From NCBI GenBank assembly GCA_009733575.1, contig ML769399.1:1-64000 (forward strand): a DNA stretch of 64,000 nt. Direction: 5' to 3'. The notes below the pieces were generated by a model. The model ran no database searches, was not told the DNA's origin, and saw nothing but the letters and a program-made list of their open reading frames with translations. Of this stretch, positions 1-11,009 are shown piece after piece. The DNA is from Gymnopus androsaceus JB14. Taxonomy: Eukaryota > Basidiomycota > Agaricomycetes > Agaricales > Omphalotaceae. A program made the translations under genes and the position numbers. The number at the start of each line of letters is the position of its first letter. Position 1 is the stretch's first letter.

Positions 1-318
1 TCGACAGACCACTTCCTCTGGCATTCTCGATCACGAAGATACTCGTCGTAATAACGCTGGATCCATGAGGAAAGATCCTTGACTACTTTTACTAGTTTGC
101 TTGTAGCGTTACTGTAGCGTTACTGTCATATTTCCTAGTACTTACTGTATGTTATGTCTATGCTTCAGTATCACAAAATCTCAGCGGCAGTGAAATGTAA
201 CACCGGGCATTTACTTCTCCTCGGCGCCAATCGGCGCCTCTGGTGAATTGTAAGCATGCTGACCAGTGTAAGCCGCTTCTTCACAACTTCCATCTTCAAT
301 TTCTTCCAAACGAACGTC

Positions 319-1655
319 ATGTCCACTTCCAATACCTTTCGCCGCTGTTCTTCCTGCCAACTGGACACATTCCCTCGAGAGCTCGACCCAGCACATCGAG
401 ATATCTACGACGATCTCTGCGCGAAAAATCGCTCCAACGACATCCCGAATTCGGAGGTCGAGCGAGCCCAGCTGCAATCCCTCATCGAGCGTAACAGTGG
501 CGATCTCCAGAGATACGACGTCGCTATAGCTCGATTGCAGGACCAACGCAACCAGCTGGATAAAATTGTGCAGTATCGAAAGTCGTTGATTTCTCCCATC
601 CGAAAACTTTCACCGGATGTACTGGGAGAAATTTTTGAGCTCGTCACTGCCGACCAGTTCATTGAACTTGAAATCTGCCGCGATAGAGCTCGTGGCATTG
701 GTCGCGTCTTTAGATTGACGTGGATCTGCTCTTGGTGGCGGAAGCTCATTCTCTCCCGGCCCACTCTATGGTCGCGTATACATCTCATGCTGTTGCGTTC
801 CACAACTACTAATGCAGAGTCTCAGTTCACAAACATGATGGTGGAAGTCCTTCTGCGCTCTAGGACTACACCTCTGTGTCTTAAACTGAGGCGCGATGAC
901 GAGTCTGACTTCTCTGAGTTTCAGCTCAGTGTCCTAGATACTCTTGCAGGAAATACGATGTACCGATGGAAGGATTTGGATATCTGGCTGAAGAGCTTTT
1001 CAGAGCTAGACAAGCTGCACTCGAGCTTCCTAGTATCAAGCACCCACTTTTCGAGCTTATGAAGCTTTCTATCGTTATCCAGGACGCTTATCGCTTGGAG
1101 CCATCTAAATTTCTCGATCATCTTAACTACCCTCGTCTACGCACCTTGCGGAATCCCTTTCTCCGTCTAACAGATCCGGTAGACCTCACAAACTTAACGG
1201 ACTTGCGAATTGATGTCAAATACATCGGTGGCTACATGAGAGGCTTACTCGAAAGATGCCCTCTTTTGCAAAGCCTATGGGTATCTTCATTTCATTCCCA
1301 AAACGACACACCATCCTCTCTCGCCTCTGTTTGTCACACCCACCTGACAAGTTTGACTATCGTCTACAAAGACGTGCAGTTTCCCGACGGAGTTTGGGAC
1401 TATGTCCAGCTCCCTAATCTGACTTTTCTTTCAGTTAGTGGTGCTAATGTTCACGGTACATTCTTTGAAACGGGAAACTCATTCAACGAACTGAAAACGA
1501 TGTTAAAATACTCTTGCTGCATGTTGCAGAATATTGTCTTTGTCTTTGTTCCAGATACTGCCGTGTCGTTGTTCTTCCAAGACGTACCTGTTAGTCCAGA
1601 ATGTAGAGTTGAAGTTAATAGTAGGCCTTACCAAGTACCTATTCAGTCATCCTAG
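319..1655 (+). pseudogene. F-box protein gene, copy 1 (frameshifted)
   Basis: This is an intronless F-box-like gene whose sequence closely follows the intact copy at 16210-17547. The start was chosen at the ATG aligned with that of copy 2. The N-terminal half contains a coiled stretch (about residues 40-85) and an F-box-like segment with the core PDVLGEIFELV, then the Trp-rich WICSWWRKLILSRPTLWSRI block typical of Agaricomycete F-box proteins. Near 1010-1055 the sequence differs from copy 2 by small indels, and the frame then stops; the rest (966-1655) is open in another frame and still ends with the same C-terminus as copy 2. F-box proteins act as substrate adaptors of SCF ubiquitin ligases; the substrate cannot be read here. 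It is either a decaying duplicate or carries a sequence error. Confidence 0.75.
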
Positions 1656-2594
1656 ATTCGTACGTTTTTAATTATTCTCGACCTTGCATATGCACTTTTT
1701 ATGTAGCTGCCACCTCGACGCTCGAAGCTGAGTTTGATAGAACACTGTTTATAGTCATGCAATTCCTGAAAACAACGTTTCTTTGCTCTCTTTCTCGATC
1801 AACGACCCCCATATTTTTCGAGCATTTCGATAGCCCTCTGCAATGTCATAATATCTAGCCCAAGGTAGTAGCTGATATGGATCAAGCCACCCTCGATTTT
1901 CCCTCCAAAGTCAGATCCCCGAAGCACCAAACCAGCTGGATATTCTCGAGAGTCAGATATCCGAGCTGACGCGTCAAAGAGATGTACAACTTGAACGCGT
2001 CGGTATCATAGTATGTCGGATCCTCACACCTTCCGTCTAGTTCTGCGCCGCGAAATCCTTGTTGTTTCCTGTCTCCCTGATGTAAGTACGCTAATCACGA
2101 CATCATTCGCTATGCGACCACCACTTCTCGCGTGTACCACATAGCTTGGAGACATCCCAGTCTTTCCTGGTCTTCGACTCTAGGTTCAACTCTCCAGCCT
2201 TAACTAAAAAAGGCACTCGAGAAGTTTTACCGGAGGGGTTTGGTGTTTGAAAGAGCAGTGGGTTGGTCCCTGTCAAGTTCGTATGTTGGATTTTTACAGC
2301 TGAACACAATGATTTCCCAGAGTGGAGGTACCTATTGGAAAAATCTGATCTTTGGATTTTGCGGGTCTCCGTCGTCATCAGTGCTTCCTCTTCACAACTA
2401 CTGCTTCCTCTATTGAAGAAGTGTCTTTCGAGATTCACTTTGGGTGCCAGTGTACATGTTGACATGTTGTCTGGTCTCTTCCTTCCCTCACAGCGGAGAT
2501 TTTAAGGATCTGGTGCAAAGAGAGTACCCCTTGGACATCTCCGACTCAATTGCCGAGTTGCTCTGGGACATGTACAACCACTAGCATTGCCATA
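1656..2594. other. 3' flank shared with F-box copy 2; no gene
   Basis: Several blocks match the sequence downstream of copy 2 (17548-18010), so the duplication included the 3' flank. The block near 2095-2165 translates in pieces to a Trp-containing segment resembling the post-F-box region of fungal F-box proteins, which suggests an older F-box remnant, but no frame is continuous. No gene is supported. Confidence 0.5.
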
Positions 2595-2620
2595 TCAAAA
2601 ATTTTATTGCCATTTTTCTA

Positions 2621-2959
2621 GTGCCATCAGTGAATAAAAATCAGCTACCACACCTGCACCCCAACTTGCATTGCTCACGAAAAATGGGTAGGAAAAAAGC
2701 CCCAGCATTTGAGTGGCTGCTCAACATTGCTCAGAAGGCTGGATCTCTAAAGCATCAAACTCACCAAATGCATGCAAAATGCACAGTTTTTATCAAGCCA
2801 ACCACCACAGAATGTTTGGCAAAAAGGCAGAAACTGTATGAATGCAAGGTTTCATACAAAGCAGTGATTATGGAGGCCCACCAACAAATTCAACAGCTTG
2901 ATGCAGAGATCCAAGTAAAGTTTAATAACTTCAGCAAGGATAGTGTCAAGGTTATATGA
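2621..2959 (+). pseudogene. Fragment of an older repeat-borne ORF (5' part)
   Basis: An open stretch without a convincing ATG start contains a basic, Gln/His-rich peptide with a MGRKKAPAFEWLL segment. It sits just before the LTR element. A similar Lys/Glu-rich fragment follows the element (about 13955-14160), so I infer that both belong to one older repetitive sequence interrupted by later insertions. The family is not recognised with certainty; the downstream piece resembles the EExEExxA-type helical ORFs found in Agaricomycete repeats. Confidence 0.35.
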
Positions 2960-2981
2960 GTTCTATAAGATATATATGTAT

Positions 2982-3061
2982 CTGGTACAGAGCAACAGAG
3001 TCAATGAGTAGGTTATTCGTATATAGTAAAATGTTCATACCTGGTACAGAGCAACAGAGTC
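2982..3061 (+). repeat. Direct repeat pair, 21 bp
   Basis: The 21-bp sequence beginning CTGGTACAGAGC occurs at 2982-3002 and again, identically, at 3041-3061. It lies in the AT-rich flank just upstream of the LTR element. No function can be assigned. Confidence 0.8.
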
Positions 3062-3152
3062 GATAGGGGTTGCTCCATCCCAGGTCAGTATGTAAATCCG
3101 ACGGAAGTAAATAGGTATGGCCGAGGCCGGTTAACTATGACAGATAGAGTCA

Positions 3153-3157
3153 TCACG
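3153..3157. repeat. Target-site duplication (TCACG), left
   Basis: TCACG precedes the 5' LTR and is repeated exactly at 13811-13815 after the 3' LTR. A 5-bp duplication is the size made by Ty3/Gypsy integrases. Confidence 0.9.
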
Positions 3158-3341
3158 TGTAACGCCCCTAATACTTATTCCATACGGTTATGTCACTCGT
3201 CACACGGTATATACATTATGTCATGTCACATGGTTCATTTTCTCTTAGCTTAACCATTACCCATACCGAATACCTTGACAATATCAGTCCAGTTGTGTTC
3301 ACTTGGGTGTAACTAAGCTCTGACCTCAACGAGGTCTTATA
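3158..3341 (+). repeat. 5' LTR
   Basis: 184 bp, starting TGTAACGCCC and ending GAGGTCTTATA. It is identical to the 3' LTR base for base, and all its CpG dinucleotides are intact in both copies. The end is TA instead of the usual CA, but the flanking duplication fixes the boundary. Confidence 0.95.
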
Positions 3342-3462
3342 CTTTTTTGAACATCTCGCAATACTCATCGTATTTGGTGTTCCGAAAAATACACAACCAC
3401 ACTCAAAGCGTAACTTCGAGCAATCGAACCCTAAACCTTATTCCCTAAAACCGTTCAAACCC

Positions 3463-6400
3463 ATGACCGAACCATCCAGTGACGCTGAGAATCCATTCGA
3501 TTCTTTCCGCAACCGCAACAATGTTGCAAACATTGGTAACAAAGCAAACTTGCATGCTTCAGAGCATACATGGCAGTTTGACCAAGGTCAAACAAAAACT
3601 CGGAGCGTTCCTTCGGAACCTCCAGGCGTGAAAACGCCTAAATCTGCACAAGCTGTTGAATTCTATCAACAGTTGGAAAAGCTAGCCCGAGTTTGTGCTG
3701 AAGCACAAAAGAATAGCATGGTCATTGCTCGAGCTTGTGCTAGTGCACAAGAAACTAGCATGAACACCACCCTTGAGTTCTCAAAACTCATGGGATTTTT
3801 TGTTGATAGCTTAGACCAAGGAGGTGAAGAAGAAGAACCTCCAAAGTCTGATGCAGGTAATACATCTGTTGCAGGTTCTGTGTCCCCCCTAATGATTAAG
3901 CCTAGGGAGGATGTGAAGAATCTGAGTGGAAACAATGGAGAGACTCCAGACGTCAACAGTGAGACGGAGTCTATACCTCCACCCATCCGAAGGAGACGAC
4001 CCGCGACTGGATTAGCTCCAAAAGCGATGGATCCTCCACACACATCTTCGGGTGGATTCAACTCCACATCGGAGACTCAAGTAGCTACACCCATTGTTCA
4101 TGCGGGTGGATTTCCAGTAAACCGTTCCATTTATGCAATGGTTGGCGATACGGCAATGGAGAACTCCATTGGTTGTCTGGGACAAGTCCCAGTTCAAGAT
4201 TACGAAGAACTTCGTCGACAGCTAGCTGCATACGACGAAGAACAAGCCAAGGTAAAGGCCCTTAAGGATAGGATCCCCGATCCTACCCCAGTAAACAAGC
4301 TACCAGGGGCGTTCAATAACTCCCCCATAATAGCTTTTTCGCATACCACTACGGTACCAAATACCGTAGCTAATACGCTGCCTGCATTCCAGGCTAACAC
4401 CAACGCTGACCCTGTTGAGGAACCTCACGTAGAGACCCAACAGGAATGGCAAAACTGAGTTGCTTTACAGCGTCTCAGAAATAGTGACCTCCGAAACTCT
4501 GGAGTGTCAACATACCCTGACCAGGGTATTGGTTTCAACATCGATGGGTATCCTGTCAACAAAGCTACAATGCCCCGCAAAGTCTGGGATAGGGGATCAG
4601 CTACTGATCCTCCCCGAGACGGCGAGGAAGTGGGAGACAATCCCACTGATCGACTAAATACAGTCGAGAATAGGTCCCATGGAGGTTCGGCTAGCCGAAA
4701 CTCCAGACACGATCCTCACGAGAGCGAGGATGGAGAGCAGGAGAGGAGGAGTTCCTCAAACATGGGGGGTGGACCTCCAGATGATGATGGAGATGATGAC
4801 GGAGATGGAAGGGATGACAGAAGTCGTAAAGGCAAAAAGCCTTCCCGTCGTCGCCGCATGCCATGGGATGATGATTCATCCTCTGGTGATTCTCCACCGT
4901 CCCCTCCCCATTCATCGCCCTCATCATCGTCCTCCGAGGACTCTTCGTCGTCGGATGACAACTGGTTTGGGACTTTTGCTTCTAACAACAATCTTGATAA
5001 GAAATCTCGTCACAAATTGCGAAAGAAAACTATCAAGAAACTCCGAGCCAAGACTGAGGACGACAAACATCGCGAGTCATGGCTCAAACATATTCTTCAT
5101 GAATACAAAAAGCAGATTAGGCACTACTGCGACCGAGAACCAGTCCAGGGAGCTGAAATGCCCAAAGGCATTAAGGTGCCTAATCCCTCCAAATTCATGG
5201 GCTCAAAAGATGTCGAAGAGTTCGACACCTGGCTACTAGCCCTGCTCCGATGGATCGTGATTTCATGATTAGTCGGAAAGGTCAACAATGACCAATGCGT
5301 CCAAATTGTAGGGAGCTACCTTGATGGTGACGCTCTACGATGGTATAATGACGAAGTCACAGGACTTCATCGTTCTCGATTGGATTGGACTTTTGAGGAA
5401 GTCATCCTGGGGTTATTTACCCGTTTTGTGCAAGCGACGACAATGCACGTCGCAGCTGAGAAATTCGAGGCTACGGTCTATGACCCTGAAAAGGGTGTCA
5501 GAGCGTATAAAGCCAAACTACAACGTTGGGGGTCGAGAATGACCCAAACACCCAACTCCTACGCCCTCAGGAAGAAATTCCTGGATGGGTTACCTACAAC
5601 TCTCATTACTAAAATGATAGAACGAGGCGCCGCACCAGATATCTCAAAATTGAGTAAAATGGTGAAGACGCTGGAGCGTATCGAGGGCAATAAAGCCCTC
5701 ACAGACTACTACATTGCGTCTAGTAAAAAGACACAAAAGGTGGAGTCACCCTACTTCAACAAAAGGTTGAAGAAAGAACGACAAAGTTGGAGCACCCAAC
5801 TTCCGCGACGCGCTGAAGAAGGCGCTACTATCAATGTTGATGGTAGACGCTTTGAATACAGGCACAAATCGGGCGAACGCCCTAGAAAGTCCTACGACAA
5901 GGACAAAGGTCATAAATATACTACCTATAAATCCAAAGTGACTACCAGTACACCTGTAGTAGTTAGTAAACCGTCCCAAGATGGGAACAATAATAATACA
6001 CCGAGTAAACTCTGCTACTCGTGCGGTAAGCCAGGTCACTTCGCAAATGACCCGAAATGCGAACGCTATGGCAAACCTCGACTATTTGCCATCCACGAAG
6101 ATGAAATCTTCGAAACCCCATCCGAATTGCCTTCTCAAGAGAAGGAAGACCAGGATAACGATCAAGTCCCCAATCTACAAGAGACAGACTCATTGGATGA
6201 TGAGAGCTCTGCCGGTGAGTGGGCAGAACTAGAAGATTATGACGAACCATACATGGGTCGTCTAGCCAGAGATGACGACTTCTTTGGCTGTATCTGCGAA
6301 ATACTTCCTCTACAGGAGGAAGACCCACTTGAAGGAGCAGATCCTCCTATTCTGATTGAGGAAGACTACAATGAAGGAATGTTTCCTTCATTAGACCCTC

Positions 6401-9400
6401 AGAATCATCCGTATAAGATGGATGATGATCGTGTAATGACAATGGAAGAAAATCCATTGTTTGGAGAGAAATCTCCAAAAGCCCATTATAGGGTTCGCAA
6501 ATCTAGCAAACCCATGGATAGACCAAATCAAGGCGATCCTAAGGACCGCCAACCAATAACTGTCCTGATGGACATCGGTGGCCAAATGGCCCTCATGCTA
6601 ATGGACTCGGGCTGCACTATAGAAGCGCTGAGCCCCGCTCACATCCAACTGACTAATGGAAAAGTCCATCAGTTGAAGGACCAGCATTCACTACAATTGG
6701 GAACCGTCGGTAGTCGTGCCAAATTCAACTACGGCACAACGATAAAAACCTCCTATGGAGGTATTATTGAAGATGTCTACTTCGACATCGTTAACATCAA
6801 CAGATATGATGCCATTGTAGGTATGTGTTTCATGCGTAAACACGGCATCCAACTCGACTTCGATAAAGGACAAGTCCTTATTCGAGGAAATCCCGCACCT
6901 ACTTTATCAGTGGGGGAGGACCACGCCGAGTTTCTAAGATGCTCGTCAATGAGACGAGATGCCCAAGCAGAAATATTCCGCAGAAAAGACTCTGAATCGA
7001 GTCAAAATTGACTATCGAATCGGGGTCCTGACGACCCCGATGTCAACAAAAACGTAACAGTCGAGACTGTTATTGATGAGGAATACCTACGAGAGGAACT
7101 GATACGTTCTGCTCGAAGTTTCCCTCAGAACTTCCCAGTCATCCTCGAAAGCTTCGACGAGGATGATCCATCTGTATCTCCAAAGATACAAAAATTCTCA
7201 CTAGACGATATTGATAAATATATCGGAATCGTCCAAGAGTTCTCTCGGGAACGATTCCCAAGAGAAGTCAAATGTCAAGCAGAGCTTAGAGCTATGCAAG
7301 ACGTGAACCAAACCGAAGCAGGAACTGCTTCCAATACGCCAACAGAAGAAGTAGCTTCTACCTCTTCACGCCCTTCAGTAACTGAAGGAAAACTACCGAA
7401 GGTCAAAGTGTCCTTCGAGAAATTCAAACCTAGGAGGAAATCTCCTCCCAGAACCAGCACAAACCGCAAGGGTTTGCACAAACGTTCCCGATCCCGGAAA
7501 TGTTCACAGCGAAGGCACAATTATGTACCTTTCCTCAAAATTCCATTGGAAGAGATTCCAATAGAGCAACTGTATTCATTCGCAGAAGATGTTGCGCCCG
7601 AAACAGAAAGACTCACGTCCATCGATGACTCGGAAAGCGTTGATTATTCAACACTTCCTGAGTCAGGCCCATATCTGGAGAGCCAAGTTCCCCAGATACG
7701 GGCTAGAATCCTTCACCAATACTCAGACATGCTGTCTGGTACACCAGAGGTACTACCTCCACTCCACGAGGTGAACCACAAAATCACCTTAATCGATGAG
7801 CAACGTAAATACCATTACTACATGCCACATTGCCCAGACGGCCTGAAGACTCAACTTAGCGATAAATTGGGTTGATATACGCGTGCACAATGGTGGATTC
7901 GTGCTAACACAGCACAAGCGGCCCCCATGTTGTGCATCCCTAAGAAAAATGGTACGTTGCGTACCATTGTTGACTATTGTCAACGAAACGATAATACGGT
8001 GAAGGATGTAACTCCTTTTCCGGATCAAGAGCATATCCGAACGGATTTCGCTCGACACAAGTATTGATCTAAACTCGATATGAGCGACGCCTACGAGCAA
8101 ATCAGAAATGAGCCCGCAGACGTCTGGAAGTCCGCATTCGTGAACGTATTCGGTATGTTCGTTAGCAATGTTATGGTACAAGGGGACTGCAATGCCCCCG
8201 CAACTTTCCAGAGAGTTATGACTCTCACATTCCAAGATGTCATTGGGAGATATGTCCATGTATATCTCGACAACATCTTCATCTTTAGTGACACTCTTGA
8301 AGAACACGAGCGTCATATTAAGGTCGTTCTTGAACGCCTTCGGAAACAGGCTTTATACCTCAAAGCCGAAAAATGTGAATTATTCACAAAATCAGTGGAT
8401 TGCCTAGGTCATCTGGTAGATGACCATGGCATACATGCGGACAAGGACAAAATGTCCAAAATCCGCGACTGGCGCACACCGCGCGACTTCAACGATGTAC
8501 AGCGATTTCTTGGACTAGTCCAATATGTCGCTCCGTACATGCCCAATGTAACTAATTACACCGGGCCCCTCAGCATCATATGTAGGAACAACGTTCCCTT
8601 CATATGGATGCCTTCACACCAGTCATACTTCGAGCACATCAAACGACTCGCAGTATCAGCCCCAATACTGCAACCAATAGACCCCCGACACGAAGATCCA
8701 ATATGGATCATTTGCGACGCATCTGTGTCGGGAGTAGGCTGTATGTACGGCCAGGGCCCTACGTGGCAAACATGCAGGCCAGCCGGCTTCATGTCTAAAA
8801 AGTTCACTGCAGCTCAACACAACTACCGGGTGTTCGAGCTGGAAACTCTGGCTATTCTGGAAGCTCTCCTCAAGTGGGAAGATAAGCTTCTGGGATATCG
8901 AGTTCATGTGGTCACTGACCACAAAGCATTGGAGTTCTTTTAAACTCAATGCAAATTATCGAGCTGACAAGCTCGATGGATGGAATACCTATCCAGGTTC
9001 GACTTTGATATACGATATATCAAAGGAATCACAAACAAAGTTGCAGACGCATTATCGCGTTACTACGAATCCAACACGTCCGAGGACGTGCATGGTGTCC
9101 ATGAATATGTCAATGCAGACATTCACATTGACAAAGATCACGACAACCTACCCATAGGTTGTCTCGAAGAACTAGCCAATGATCACCTCATGGCTTTGCG
9201 ATGCTCTGAGCGTCTCCAAAACAAACAGCATCCAGTCCGCAAACCTGTAGAGGCCCGAGACTGTGAAGCTGCTGAACTTCGAGAAAACGTCAAAGAACCG
9301 GAACCTATGGTTCCAACTCCTACTGAAACTGAAGAAGATATTACTATCTTCTACTCTCATCCCCAGGGGGAAAATCCCATGGATATTCACCAGGAACGAG

Positions 9401-10911
9401 ATACATTCATCGAGGATGTGAAGCATTTATATGCCTCCGATCCTCTATTCGCTAAAGTGTTTCTCCATCCAGAGAAACATCCTGCATTCTCGATAGAGAA
9501 TGATTTAGTATTCTCCACAAATCGTGGAGGAGAACAAGTCCTATGTATTCCCCGAGGAAAATCTTCCAGCGGGAAAAGTCTATATGGCATTATTGCCGAA
9601 CAAGCTCACGAAGTGCTAGGGCACTTCGGTGGTCAGCGAACGTCTGACTACGTCCGTTGTTGGTACTGGTGGCCATGCGTAAATGGCCACATCGAGGAGT
9701 TCTGTAAGACATGCGAGACATGCCAACAGGCGAAAACCTCGAATAAGAAACCAGCGGGTGAACTTCACCCACTTCCGATCCCCACCAAACCTTGGGAATC
9801 GATAGGAATGGACTTTATTGGTCCCTTCCCTGAATCCCAAGGATACAATTACCTCTGGGTGGTAGTCTGTAGACTTACATCCAGGGTACACATTATCCCA
9901 GTGACTACGTCAACTACCACGGCGCAGTTGTCGTGGTTATTTGTTAAGGAAATAGTGAGACTACATGGTCTCCCAAAATCCATAGTCTCGGATAGAGACT
10001 CCAAATTCACATCTCACTGGTGGCGAGAAGTTCACCGTATCCTAGGAGCAAAGCTCCTAATGTCCACGTCTTTCCATCCGCAAATGGATGGCGCTACTGA
10101 ACGAATAAATCGTTCCATCGGGCAGATACTCAGGTCAACTGTAGATGCCGACCAGAGGAACTGGGTCAAGAAATGCCCAATGCTCGAGTTCGCAATAAAC
10201 TCGAGTATCAGCGAATCCACGGGATTCACACCTTTCGAATTGGACGGAGGATACATGCCCTCCATGATTTGCGAATACCGGGTAACATCTGATGTACCCC
10301 CTGGCGTTCGCGAATTTGCAGACAAAGCTCTGCAAAATCTCATGGATGCCCACGATTCCATCATAGAATCGCAGACAATCCAGAAACACTATGCCAATAA
10401 ACGACGTAGTAAAGAACCTGAGTTGAAGGTAGACTCGTTGGTATACCTATCAACCAAAAACCTATCTTTACCAAAAGGCAGAGCTACGAAGCTGCTGCCC
10501 AAATTCATTGGACCTTATCCAATAGTTGAGGCCAATTCGATTACATTGAATTATAGAATCGGTCTTCCAACCGAACTAGCAAAACGTGGAATTCACGACA
10601 ACTTCCACGTTAGTCTGCTAAGGAGACATCATCCTAACGATGATGCTCTCTTCCCGCTAAGATCGATGGCTGAACCATACGATTTTGGAGAACCATCCGA
10701 CATCGAATGGCTTGTCAATGAAATTACCAGTCATCACTGGGATGGCCGCAAACTTATGTTCCACATAAAGTGGAATCTCGGTGATGTTACCACCGAACCT
10801 TACAATACTTGTAAGGACTTAACAGCTCTAGATAGATATCTGGAACTTCAAGGAGTTTCCGACTGGCGGAAACTATCACGCGACGACCCTGTGAGAGAAA
10901 TGACGCGTTAA
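3463..10911 (+). pseudogene. gag-pol polyprotein of the LTR element, seven internal stops
   Basis: One reading frame runs through the whole span with internal stops at 4456 (TGA), 5266 (TGA), 7009 (TGA), 7873 (TGA), 8065 (TGA), 8941 (TAA) and 8965 (TGA), and no frame change. Visible parts: Gag to about 6000; a zinc knuckle at 6013-6060 with spacing C-x2-C-x4-H-x6-C (two residues longer than usual); aspartic protease with MDSGC near 6600; reverse transcriptase 7800-8350, whose catalytic box reads YLDN instead of YxDD; RNase H with CDASVSGVG near 8716 and TDHKALEFF near 8917; integrase with an H2C2 zinc site (9607-9723) and D, D, E residues near 9810, 9990 and 10100; and a chromodomain-like end at 10690-10860. 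Gag and Pol share one frame. The stop positions fit loss of CGA arginine codons. Confidence 0.92.
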
Positions 10912-11009
10912 CGCGTACGCGAAAAAACACCGCCATGAGTCACGTGGTCACCGATCTCACTGAATCTCGATTCAATTGAGAATTTTCTCAGAGTTCTTAA
11001 GTTTAAACT

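Noticed and set aside
4691..4991. Minus-strand ORFs rich in Asp/Glu/Ser opposite gag
   Set aside because: They mirror a low-complexity part of the sense frame and have no independent signals.
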